From NCBI RefSeq assembly GCF_042731755.1, contig NZ_JBHWLR010000001.1, positions 1 through 64,000 on the forward strand: a stretch of 64,000 nt of DNA, read 5' to 3'. This DNA comes from Promicromonospora sp042731755 (GTDB lineage Bacteria > Actinomycetota > Actinomycetes > Actinomycetales > Cellulomonadaceae). Below the pieces are notes generated by a model. The model made no database searches and was not told the origin of the DNA. It saw only the letters and a program-made list of their open reading frames with translations. The translations under genes were made by a program, and so were the position numbers. Positions within the stretch are counted from its first letter, which is position 1, and each line of letters starts with the position of its first letter. Below are positions 42,460 through 52,051 of the stretch, piece after piece.

Positions 42460-44274
42460 ATGAACCCCGACAACGGCACGGACCGGGACGGCGTCCCGAA
42501 CGACAACTCCGCGTATGCCTGCCCTGCTCATGCCGGCCCTGCCTCTGCCAGCCCTGCCTCTGCCAGCCCTGCCTCTGCCAGCCCTGCGTACGGCGGCCCC
42601 GCCAACGACAACTCCCGTCGCGACCTCCCGGGGAACGCCATCCCCGGGTACGGCATCTCCCCGGACGACCTCCGCCGGACGGCGGTCCCGAACCCCCGAC
42701 AGGTCTCTAGCGCTGTACAGGTCCCGAACGCTCTGGTGGTCCGCGTCGCCGGGCCGGAGGACCTCCTCGCCTACGTCCCGTACCGGCTCGGTTTCGAGCC
42801 CGTCGAGTCCGCGGTGGTGGTGAGTCTGACCGGCCCCCGCCAGCGGGTCGGGCTCGTGGCCCGGGTCGACCTGGGCGACCTCCGCCTGCGCCGTCCGGGC
42901 GACCCCGACGGTCCCGACGGCGCGGCCACGGCCCGCTGGCTCGCCGACCACGTAGTGGCGGACGGTGCGGACCGCGCCGTCGTGGTGCTGTACACCGCCA
43001 CGGACGTCACGGCGCCGTCCGGTGCCGCACGGCGCGCGGCGGACCTGCTCCGGGCGCGGCTCGACCGGCGGCTCCCGGGGACCGAGGTCTGGCTCGTGAC
43101 GCCGACGGGTTTCCGGGCGCTCGACTGCGCCGACCCCATGTGCTGCCCCGCGCAGGGCCGGCCGCTGTCCGCGCTCCAGGGCACCCGCGTCGCCGCCCAC
43201 ATGGTCCTGGAGGGCCGCACCGTGGCCGGCACCCGCGAGGAGCGGTACACCCTGCGGGCCGCGCCGGAGGGTGCCCGCACGCAGGCGCGGCGGGCCGCGG
43301 CGCGCTGGACCGACACCTACCGCCGGCTGCTGAGCCGGACCAGGTTCCCGGGCGGTGGCGGCCCGGTCGGCGGTCCCGTCGCAGGCGCTGCATTCGGCCT
43401 GCGGCCGGCCGGGAACACCGCCGGAACCTCCGCCGGAGGCACGGCCAGCAGCACAGCCGGCAGCACGGCCAGGGGCGCGGCCCGGACCGCGGCCGCAAGC
43501 CCCGCCGGGGGCACCGCCCGGAGTGTCGCCCGGAGCGCCGGCCGAGGCATCGCCGTGCGGGCCGAGCAGGTCGCGCAGGCCGAACGGGCGCTCGCCGACT
43601 GGGGAGCGGAGAGCCTGGGCCTGTGGCGCGCCGCGGTGCGGGCCACGGCGCGCGCGACGCCCGGGGAACGCGTGCCGCTCTCCCCGGTGGACCTGGGCAA
43701 GATCGGCGCGGCGCTCGCGGACACGCCCGTCCGGGACGCGGTGCTGCTCAGCCTCGTGCCGGGCACGGCGGAGACGGCGCTCCGCACCGCGCGGCGGGAG
43801 GCCGACGGCGACACGGACCGGTCCACCGGAGCGGTCATGGCGCAGATCGTCGACCCGCAACGGGGCATCCCGCCCGACGAGGACATCACCCGGCCGGCCC
43901 GCGCCGTGCTGGAGGCCGTGGTCAGGCACGTGCCCCGGAACCGGAGGGCCCCGGCGTACCTGCTGCTGGCGCTCGTGGCCTGGTGGCACGGCGACGGTGG
44001 GCTGGCGACCGAGCGGGTGTCGGACGCGCTGGGGGTGGACCCGGACTACCGGCTCGCGCTCCTGCTGCGCAGCGCGATCGTCGGGGGTGTCCCGCCGGGC
44101 TGGGTGCGGCGGGAGCAGGCCCTGTTCCACGGCGACTCCCGGAGTGACTCCCGCAGCGATTCCCGCGGTGACGCCCGCGCCGACGCCTGCGCCGATTCAG
44201 GTGCCGATTCTTGCGCCGATTCGTCAGGCGACCCTCGCGGCGACGGCGGTTCGGACGCGATGGCTGCCGTGTGA
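42460..44274 (+). CDS. DUF4192 domain protein with repeat-rich flanks
   Basis: 604 residues. The DUF4192 core starts near residue 85: LLAYVPYRLGFEPVESAVVVSL, then LVARVDLGDL, DRAVVVLYTA, and in the last part ALADTPVRDAVLLSLVPG and APAYLLLALVAWWHGDG, RVSDALGVDPDYRLALLL. Function of the family is unknown. Three low-complexity parts are encoded by DNA repeats: an Ala-Ser-Pro run near residue 30, an Ala/Gly/Thr/Arg-rich insert of about 60 residues in the middle, and an Asp/Ser/Arg/Ala tail of 12-base units at the C-terminus. ATG 42460 is the best start; the frame is open earlier. Confidence 0.82.
   Translation: MNPDNGTDRDGVPNDNSAYACPAHAGPASASPASASPASASPAYGGPANDNSRRDLPGNAIPGYGISPDDLRRTAVPNPRQVSSAVQVPNALVVRVAGPEDLLAYVPYRLGFEPVESAVVVSLTGPRQRVGLVARVDLGDLRLRRPGDPDGPDGAATARWLADHVVADGADRAVVVLYTATDVTAPSGAARRAADLLRARLDRRLPGTEVWLVTPTGFRALDCADPMCCPAQGRPLSALQGTRVAAHMVLEGRTVAGTREERYTLRAAPEGARTQARRAAARWTDTYRRLLSRTRFPGGGGPVGGPVAGAAFGLRPAGNTAGTSAGGTASSTAGSTARGAARTAAASPAGGTARSVARSAGRGIAVRAEQVAQAERALADWGAESLGLWRAAVRATARATPGERVPLSPVDLGKIGAALADTPVRDAVLLSLVPGTAETALRTARREADGDTDRSTGAVMAQIVDPQRGIPPDEDITRPARAVLEAVVRHVPRNRRAPAYLLLALVAWWHGDGGLATERVSDALGVDPDYRLALLLRSAIVGGVPPGWVRREQALFHGDSRSDSRSDSRGDARADACADSGADSCADSSGDPRGDGGSDAMAAV
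42541..42585. repeat. 15-base coding repeat, three perfect units
   Basis: GCCTCTGCCAGCCCT three times in tandem inside the DUF4192 gene, encoding Ala-Ser-Ala-Ser-Pro units. Being a multiple of three, gain or loss would keep the frame. Confidence 0.9.
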
Positions 44275-44336
44275 GTGCGGTGCGAGCGCCGTGTGCGGCA
44301 TCGACCGGGCCGCGGTGTGGGGTAGCGTCGGCTGAC

Positions 44337-44702
44337 ATGACGATCGTCGTCGGCCACCTCGCCACGTCCGAGGGCCGTGAGGCCCTCAGCACCGCTGTCA
44401 CCGAGGCCCGGGAGCGCAGTGCCCCGCTGGTCGTCGTCACGAGCGGGAAGCGTCCCGTCGGCGAGTGCCAGGCCGAGCTCGACGAGCTCGCGAGCGGCCC
44501 GGCGGCCGGTCTCGACGTGCGCGTCGAGGAGGGCACCGGCGATCTCGCCGAGGACTTGATCCGTGCTGCCACGAGGACCGGCGCCGAGCTGATCGTGATC
44601 GGCCTGCGCAAGCGCAGCCCCGTCGGCAAGCTCATCCTCGGCGCGGGTGCGCAGCGGATCCTCGTCGAGGCGCCGTGCCCGGTGCTCGCCGTCAAGGTCT
44701 GA
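44337..44702 (+). CDS. Universal stress protein (UspA family)
   Basis: 121 residues. Starts MTIVVGHLATSEGREAL and ends with the family signature: ELIVIGLRKRSPVGKLILGAGAQRILVEAPCPVLAVK, where G-2x-G-9x-G(S/T) for ATP is nearly kept (LRKRSPVGKLILGAGAQ). It is a small single-domain form. ATG at 44337 has TAGCGT eight bases before it. The gene is followed by a 500-base repeat-rich gap. Confidence 0.9.
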   Translation: MTIVVGHLATSEGREALSTAVTEARERSAPLVVVTSGKRPVGECQAELDELASGPAAGLDVRVEEGTGDLAEDLIRAATRTGAELIVIGLRKRSPVGKLILGAGAQRILVEAPCPVLAVKV

Positions 44703-45225
44703 GTTCGCGACGCCTGATCCCGCGGGCGTCCAGTCCCGCGGCGTTCGATCTGCTTGCGGGTGATCCTGCGGCGACTGATCCTGCCGGCGACTGATCCGGC
44801 CGCGACTGATCCGGCTGAACGGATCCGGCGGCGTTGGCCCGGGCGGCGTTGGCCCGGGCGGCGTCGGCTCAGTCGGCCGCGGGTGAGCTGCGGGTGATCC
44901 CGAGGCGACCTTCGATCAGGTCCGGACCCGGTCGGTCGTCCGGGTCTCGACCAGGTCGAGGCCGGCCCTGACCAGGTGCGTCAGGCCATGATCGGGTCCA
45001 GCGCTGCCGGACCGCCGGCCTGGGCCCGGTCCCACGCCTGGTCTCGCGCCTGGTCCAGGACGGATTCGCCGCAGATTCGCCGAACTGGGAATGGTGCGGG
45101 GGTGCCAGTCGTTGACTCTTGGCACGCGAAATCAGAAACCCCGTGGGATGGTCCCGCCCGACGTGACTTCGCACTGACTTTGCCCATATCACCGCGTTCG
45201 TCGCGGGGTACAGGGAGGCCGACGG
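44703..45225. other. Intergenic region upstream of rpoD, repeat-rich
   Basis: No gene supported. 44761-44865 holds imperfect 15-16-base units (GATCCTGCGGCGACT type) then two GGCGGCGTTGGCCCG units. GTGCCA (45102-45107) and TGGCAC (45120-45125) flank a TTGACT. Nearer rpoD nothing else is clear until the TACAAT hexamer. Confidence 0.5.
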
Positions 45226-45231
45226 TACAAT
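45226..45231 (+). promoter_or_regulatory. -10 element of rpoD
   Basis: TACAAT, followed by ATATATATG in a locally AT-rich patch that stands out in this GC-rich DNA. A start of transcription near 45238 would give an 80-base leader that contains a short open frame. Confidence 0.6.
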
Positions 45232-45263
45232 ATATATGTTCGCCGGCGGAAGAAGAAGGTCCA

Positions 45264-45316
45264 GTGACGGCCCCGCCGGCGGTACACCGCCCCCTCGAAT
45301 GCCGAAAGGTCGGTTT

Positions 45317-45335
<19 letters not shown>
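45264..45335 (+). CDS. Possible 23-codon leader peptide of rpoD
   Basis: GTG at 45264 has AGAAGAAGG at ideal distance and opens a 23-residue frame that is Pro/Arg-rich and ends at 45335, overlapping the proposed rpoD start at 45317 by 19 bases in another frame. Translation here could influence rpoD initiation. The evidence is only the ribosome site and the overlap. Confidence 0.3.
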
Positions 45336-46990
<1,655 letters not shown>

Positions 46991-47041
46991 CCGCGAACGA
47001 CTGGGCGCGATCTACCCAGCCCCGGGCGACGACCCGGGACC

Positions 47042-47087
47042 GACGCCGGGCGGGTGAACTTCTTCGGAAGGTCACCCGCCCGGCGTC
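47042..47087 (+). terminator. Terminator of rpoD
   Basis: GACGCCGGGCGGGTGA and TCACCCGCCCGGCGTC are perfect 16-base arms with a 14-base loop, then TTCGT. It starts about 50 bases after the rpoD stop. Confidence 0.8.
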
Positions 47088-47100
47088 TTCGTATGGGAGC

Positions 47101-48702
47101 GTGCCCGATGTGTCCCCATCGATCAGCGCCGCTCCCGGAGCACGACGTGTCCGGACGCTCGCGGCAGTCCTCGTCACGTTTCTCACCGCCACGTTCCTCA
47201 CGGTCGGCCTGTCCGCCGTCCCCGCCGCCGCGGCGGGGTACACGCTGACGGCGTCCGGCACGGCCACGACCACGGCGGCCACCGCCAAGACGCTCTCGGT
47301 GGTCTACCGCTACAACGGCGCCGCCCGGAAGAACGCGTCGGTGGCCGTCCAGCAGTACCGGGACGGCGCCTGGGTCCGGATCAAGACCGTGACCACGGGC
47401 TCGACCGGCAAGGCGACGACGTCGGTGAAGCCGTCCGCCACCACCAAGTACCGTTTCAAGACGGTCAATGCCACCAGCGCCACCCTCACGGTGACGGTCG
47501 TGCCGGGTTCGTGGGCGATCGCCGGCTCGGGCAACGGGCACGGCGTGGGCATGGCGCAGTACGGCGCCTACCAGATGGCGCGCACCGGGAGCACGGCGGC
47601 GCAGATCCTGGGGTACTACTACCCGGGCGCGACCGTGGGCACCGCCGCCAACCCGCTGACGTCGATCGACGTCCAGGTGCTGGGCAAGGCGGCCGACCCG
47701 GCCACCACCACGATCAGCCTGTCCGCGGGCTCGTGGCGGCTGCTCGACGGCGCGCAGGCGCAGCTCGCCACCGGCACGTCGGCCCGCAAGCTCTCGATCG
47801 CCCGGACCACGGCGGGCGTGACCGCCAAGATCACCGAGAACGGCACGGTGCGCCAGACGATCAGCGCCCGCCGCACGCTCTTTCTCGAGTGGACGGGCAC
47901 CGACTACTGGACGGGTACCCCCGGCACCGTGACCGTCTCCGGGGCGCAGGGCAGCTACCGGCACGGCCGCCTGCGGCTCACCAGCCCCAACCCGCGGCCC
48001 AACGTGGTCAACCAGGTGGTCCTCAACGACGAGTACCTCTACGGGCTCGACGAGATGCCGTCCCTGTGGGGCACCAGCGGCTACGGCGGCGCCGCCGCGC
48101 TCCAGGCGCAGGCGATCGTCGCGCGCAACTACGCCGTCCTGGCCAAGACCGCGGGCCTGAAGACCTCGTGCGACTGCCACCTCTACGACGACACGAGCAG
48201 CCAGAACTACACCGGCTGGAAGAAGGAGGGCGGCGAGGCGGGCTCGACGTGGCGCGCCGCCGTCGACGCGACCCGGCAGGACGCCGCCTCGACCGTCTCG
48301 ATCGTGCGCAACCCCGCCGGCGGGATCGCCGAGACGCCGTACTTCGCCTCGACCGGCCGCGGCGGCAGCTACTCCGGCACCACGAACAACCAGGACGCGT
48401 TCGGCACCGCCGCGCAGTCCCACCTCGCGCACGTCGCCGACCCCTACTCGGCGCAGGCGCCGGGCAACCCGAACACCTCCTGGACCGGGACGCTCACGCA
48501 GACGAAGGCGAAGGCCGTCTTCGACCTGGCCTGGGTCAAGTCCGTCAAGGTCACGGCCCGCTACTCCAGCGGCCAGATCAAGACGATGCAGGCGGTCTCG
48601 GTCCAGGGCACCACCCGGAACCTGACCAAGACGGCGGAGGGGTGGCGCACGACGCTCGGGTTCCGGGCCTCGTGGGCGGACACGGTGACGGCGCGGAAGT
48701 GA
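47101..48702 (+). CDS. Secreted SpoIID/LytB domain protein
   Basis: 533 residues. Signal peptide VRTLAAVLVTFLTATFLTVG ending near VPAAAAG, then a beta-sandwich region of about 100 residues (YTLTASGTATTTAATAKTL). The SpoIID domain shows GNGHGVGMAQYGAYQMA, VLNDEYLYGLDEMPSLWG, ALQAQAIVARNYAV and YFASTGRGGSYSGT. SpoIID is a lytic transglycosylase acting on denuded peptidoglycan in sporulation; in non-sporing actinobacteria the domain occurs in secreted wall proteins of unclear role. GTG 47101 is used; GTG 47110 is an alternative with GGGAG ten bases ahead. Confidence 0.9.
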   Translation: MPDVSPSISAAPGARRVRTLAAVLVTFLTATFLTVGLSAVPAAAAGYTLTASGTATTTAATAKTLSVVYRYNGAARKNASVAVQQYRDGAWVRIKTVTTGSTGKATTSVKPSATTKYRFKTVNATSATLTVTVVPGSWAIAGSGNGHGVGMAQYGAYQMARTGSTAAQILGYYYPGATVGTAANPLTSIDVQVLGKAADPATTTISLSAGSWRLLDGAQAQLATGTSARKLSIARTTAGVTAKITENGTVRQTISARRTLFLEWTGTDYWTGTPGTVTVSGAQGSYRHGRLRLTSPNPRPNVVNQVVLNDEYLYGLDEMPSLWGTSGYGGAAALQAQAIVARNYAVLAKTAGLKTSCDCHLYDDTSSQNYTGWKKEGGEAGSTWRAAVDATRQDAASTVSIVRNPAGGIAETPYFASTGRGGSYSGTTNNQDAFGTAAQSHLAHVADPYSAQAPGNPNTSWTGTLTQTKAKAVFDLAWVKSVKVTARYSSGQIKTMQAVSVQGTTRNLTKTAEGWRTTLGFRASWADTVTARK

Positions 48703-48805
48703 GCTGAATGTGGGGTAGGCGGCGCGACAGCCGGACGTTACGGTAGCCCCTGGCAACGATGCCTCCGTGTTGCCGACCGTGTTCGGGACCAGAAAGGTGA
48801 CGCCG

Positions 48806-51466
48806 ATGTCGCTAGCAAGGTCGCACCGCAGCCCGTCGTCCGCCCACCCCGCACCAGCCGACGCCCCACCTCGTGCAGGCCGTCGTCCCACCCGTCAGGC
48901 GAGCCGCCGCACCCGACGTCGCCTCGGCGCGGCGTTCGCGGCCCTGGCCACGAGCGCCGTGCTCGCCGTCGTACCGGGGACGGCCGCTCCGGCCGCCACC
49001 CCGGAAGCGAGCCCGGCTGCCGGTCAGGCGACGTGGCCGGTCACCGACGCCCACCTGCCCACCCCGTGGACGCAGGACGTGACGCCCGACAACGCGCTGC
49101 CGGAGTACCCACGGCCGCAGCTCACGCGCGACCGCTGGGAGAACCTCAACGGCCTGTGGGAGTTCGCGGGAGCGGCCGAGGGCGAGGCCCCGCCGTTCGG
49201 CGAGACGCTCGCCGAGGAGATCCTGGTGCCCTACCCGACGGAGTCGGAGCTGTCGGGCGTCGACCGGCACGAGGACCACATGTGGTACCGCCGCACGGTC
49301 GAGGTCCCGGCGTCCTGGCGCACCGGCGGCCAGCGCGTGGTGCTCAACTTCGGCGCCGTGGACCACACGGCCACCGTCTGGGTCAACGGGCAGGAGGTGG
49401 CCCACCACGAGGGCGGCTACGGCCGGTTCTCCGCGGACGTCACCGACGCCCTGACGGCGTCGGGCCCGCAGGAGGTGCTGGTCGGGGTCGCCGACCGCAC
49501 GGACGCGACCTGGCAGCCCGTCGGCAAGCAGCGCAACGTCCCGGACCGCGGCATCTTCTACGAGGGCGCTTCCGGGATCTGGCAGACCGTCTGGATGGAG
49601 CCGGTCGCCGCGAGCCACGCCACGAGGCTCGACATGACCACCGACGTCGACACCAGCACCCTGACGCTCACCGTCGAGGGCAGCGCGCCGGCCGACGGCC
49701 GGCAGGTCGACGTCGTCGTCCGCGCGAGCAGCACGAAGGGCAGCGCCGTCGCGAAGGGCAAGGCCGGCAAGGGCAAGGCCGTGGCCCAGGCGGCCGGGAC
49801 CGTGGGCGACGCGATCTCGGTACGCGTGCCCCGCGCCCACCTGTGGACGCCGGACGACCCGTACCTCTACGACCTGGAGGTCCGCGTCCGCGACGCGCGC
49901 GGCAAGGTCGTCGACACGGTCGGCTCGTACTTCGGCATGCGCGAGATCGGGATCGCGCCGGGCGCGGACGGGCGCAACCGCGTCACGCTCAACGGCGAGG
50001 TCGTCTTCCTGCTCTCCACGCTCGACCAGGGCTACTGGCCGGACGGCATCTACACCGCGCCGACCGACGAGGCGCTCGCGTTCGACCTGGAGCAGCACAA
50101 GGAGCTGGGTTTCAACACGGTGCGCAAGCACATCAAGGTGGAGCCGGACCGCTGGTTCTACCACGCCGACCGGCTCGGCCTGCTGGTGTGGCAGGACATG
50201 CCGGCGATGAAGCCCGGCCGTCCGCCGGTCGAGGCGCAGGAGCGGTTCGAGCGCGAGCTGCACGAGATGGTCGACCAGAACTCGAGCTGGACCTCGGTGA
50301 TCGGCTGGGTGCCCTTCAACGAGGGCTGGGGCGAGTGGTCCCAGGAGGCGACCGGGCGGATCGCCCGTGAGGTCAAGGCGCAGGACCCGACCCGGCTCGT
50401 CGACGCGCACTCCGGCGTCAACTGCTGCGACTCGCTGGGGGACAGCGGCGCGGGCGACGTCATCGACTGGCACCAGTACGTGGGCCCGGCCCAGCCGGTC
50501 CCGGACGCCACGCGCGCCTCGATCGACGGCGAGCACGGCGGGTTCGGCCTCGAGGTGGACGGCCACATGTGGTTCGAGGACGGCCACGCCTACGAGATGA
50601 CGCCCGACGTCGCCACCCTCACCCGGCGCTACGTCGAGAACCAGGAGGACGTGCTCACCGCCGCGCAGCAGTGCGGCATCAGCGGGTCGATCTACACGCA
50701 GATCACGGACGTCGAGCACGAGGTCAACGGCTTCTTCACCTACGACCGGCAGGTCGAGAAGATGGACTTCGGGCAGGTGCGTGCGGTGAACGACTCGATC
50801 ATCGAGGGCGCGGACGGCTCGGGCGCGGAGCCGCCCGTCGTCGACCCCGGGACGCCCGGCCTGGCCGGGGTGCACGCGTGGGGCCTCGACGAGGGTGCGG
50901 GCACCGTGGCCGCGGACGGCGTCGGCGATGCCGACGCGACGCTGGCGGGCACCACCTGGACCGATGGCGTGACGGGCGGCGCCCTGTCCTTCGACGGCGC
51001 CGGCGAGGCCGACACGGGGCGGACGCTGGTGCGCACCGACGGCTCGTACAGCGTCTCGGCGTGGGCTCGGCTGGACGTGGCCGACGGCGGTTTCCAGACC
51101 GTCGTCAGCCAAGACACCGGCGGCAACAGCGCGTTCTTCCTGCAGTACTCGGGGCAGGACCAGCGCTGGGCGATGAGCTTCGTGGGTGCGCGTGCGCTGT
51201 CGCCGACCAAGCCGGAGCCGGGCCGCTGGTACCACCTGACGGGCGTGCGCGACGCCGCGACGGGCGAGCTGTCGCTCTACGTGGACGGTGAGCGGGTCGC
51301 GACGAGGAACGTCTGCACCGCGCCGGAGACGCAGGGGTCGCTCGTGATCGGCCGCGGCCAGTACGGCGGCAACGAGGTCGACCACCTGCGCGGTGACGTC
51401 GACGACGTCCGGGTCTTCGACCGGGCGCTGACCGCCGAGGAGGTCGCGCAGCTCGCCGCGGGCTGA
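48806..51466 (+). CDS. Secreted GH2 beta-glycosidase with LamG-type C-terminus
   Basis: 886 residues. An Arg-rich N-terminus leads to a signal helix (about 38-58) ending PGTAAPA. GH2 parts: sugar-binding jelly roll (WYRRTVEVPASWRTGGQRV, NFGAVDHTATVWVNG), immunoglobulin-like domain (with a Lys/Gly-rich insert), and the barrel with FNTVRKHIKVEPDRWFYHAD, acid/base Glu in VPFNEGWGEW and nucleophile Glu in IDGEHGGFG. Residues about 690-880 form a concanavalin/LamG-like domain (YSVSAWARLDVADGGFQTVV, GELSLYVDGERVATR) likely binding carbohydrate. Substrate (galactoside, glucuronide, other) is not decidable. ATG 48806 follows AAAGGTGA. Confidence 0.92.
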   Translation: MSLARSHRSPSSAHPAPADAPPRAGRRPTRQASRRTRRRLGAAFAALATSAVLAVVPGTAAPAATPEASPAAGQATWPVTDAHLPTPWTQDVTPDNALPEYPRPQLTRDRWENLNGLWEFAGAAEGEAPPFGETLAEEILVPYPTESELSGVDRHEDHMWYRRTVEVPASWRTGGQRVVLNFGAVDHTATVWVNGQEVAHHEGGYGRFSADVTDALTASGPQEVLVGVADRTDATWQPVGKQRNVPDRGIFYEGASGIWQTVWMEPVAASHATRLDMTTDVDTSTLTLTVEGSAPADGRQVDVVVRASSTKGSAVAKGKAGKGKAVAQAAGTVGDAISVRVPRAHLWTPDDPYLYDLEVRVRDARGKVVDTVGSYFGMREIGIAPGADGRNRVTLNGEVVFLLSTLDQGYWPDGIYTAPTDEALAFDLEQHKELGFNTVRKHIKVEPDRWFYHADRLGLLVWQDMPAMKPGRPPVEAQERFERELHEMVDQNSSWTSVIGWVPFNEGWGEWSQEATGRIAREVKAQDPTRLVDAHSGVNCCDSLGDSGAGDVIDWHQYVGPAQPVPDATRASIDGEHGGFGLEVDGHMWFEDGHAYEMTPDVATLTRRYVENQEDVLTAAQQCGISGSIYTQITDVEHEVNGFFTYDRQVEKMDFGQVRAVNDSIIEGADGSGAEPPVVDPGTPGLAGVHAWGLDEGAGTVAADGVGDADATLAGTTWTDGVTGGALSFDGAGEADTGRTLVRTDGSYSVSAWARLDVADGGFQTVVSQDTGGNSAFFLQYSGQDQRWAMSFVGARALSPTKPEPGRWYHLTGVRDAATGELSLYVDGERVATRNVCTAPETQGSLVIGRGQYGGNEVDHLRGDVDDVRVFDRALTAEEVAQLAAG

Positions 51467-51527
51467 GGCGGCGGGCCTGACGCCCTGCGGATCTGTCCCG
51501 ACATGAGTCGGGCCCGGACATGACGAC

Positions 51528-51567
51528 GCCGGCGGTGGGTCACCCTTCGGGGTGGCTCACCGCCGGC
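51528..51567. terminator. Bidirectional terminator, GH2 / DUF7455
   Basis: GCCGGCGGTGGGTCACCC pairs with GGGTGGCTCACCGCCGGC around a TTCG tetraloop, with only two imperfect positions. It separates converging genes. A smaller CCCGAC/GTCGGG hairpin lies at 51497-51512. Confidence 0.8.
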
Positions 51568-51613
51568 GGCGGTCTGTCGGCGTCTGTGGTCCGGTGGTCG
51601 TCCGGCCTGGGTG

Positions 51614-51820
51614 TCAGGCCTGGCCGTGCTCCGCGTGGAGCCGGTCGGTCTCGTCCTGGACATGGGTGGCGACGTCCGCGTAGGCGGACGCGTGTGCGCG
51701 CGCGTGGTGGCCGCAGAAGAGCAGCTCGCCCACGGGCAGAACGACGCGCACGTAGGCCTGCGCGCCGCAGCGGTCGCAGCGGTCGAGGGCGGTGAGCGGT
51801 TCGGTCGTCAAGGTCGTCAC
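51614..51820 (-). CDS. DUF7455 zinc-ribbon-like small protein
   Basis: 68 residues, function unknown. Core LTALDRCDRCGAQAYVRVVLP and LLFCGHHARAH give two Cys (CDRC) and a C-x-H-H pair that could bind one zinc. Such proteins are found next to a topoisomerase B gene and the main sigma factor in many actinobacteria. GTG at 51820 is chosen from homologue starts (MTTxTEPLTALDRCDRCG); GGAG lies two bases before it, close for a ribosome site. Confidence 0.87.
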   Translation of the reverse strand: MTTLTTEPLTALDRCDRCGAQAYVRVVLPVGELLFCGHHARAHASAYADVATHVQDETDRLHAEHGQA

Positions 51821-52039
51821 ATCTCCATCCAACCATTCGCTCGCGCGGTTCATGCCGGCCCGGGTGGGCGGTTCGCTGCGAGCATAGCGGCGTCGCTCAC
51901 ACTTCTGGTCCCCTTCCGCCCCCAATTGCGCTGAAAGGGTAATTTCCGTCATCGGGTGAAAACCGGCGTCACACGGCCGTTCGCAGGGCGTTCGCGTCGC
52001 GTCACGGGGTGCCTGACGTGGGTTGTCGGTGACCTCGTC

Positions 52040-52045
52040 TACGCT
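52040..52045 (+). promoter_or_regulatory. -10 element, leaderless topoisomerase B gene
   Basis: TACGCT, six bases (GTCGCC), then GTG at 52052. No Shine-Dalgarno is seen. Confidence 0.6.
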
Positions 52046-52051
52046 GTCGCC

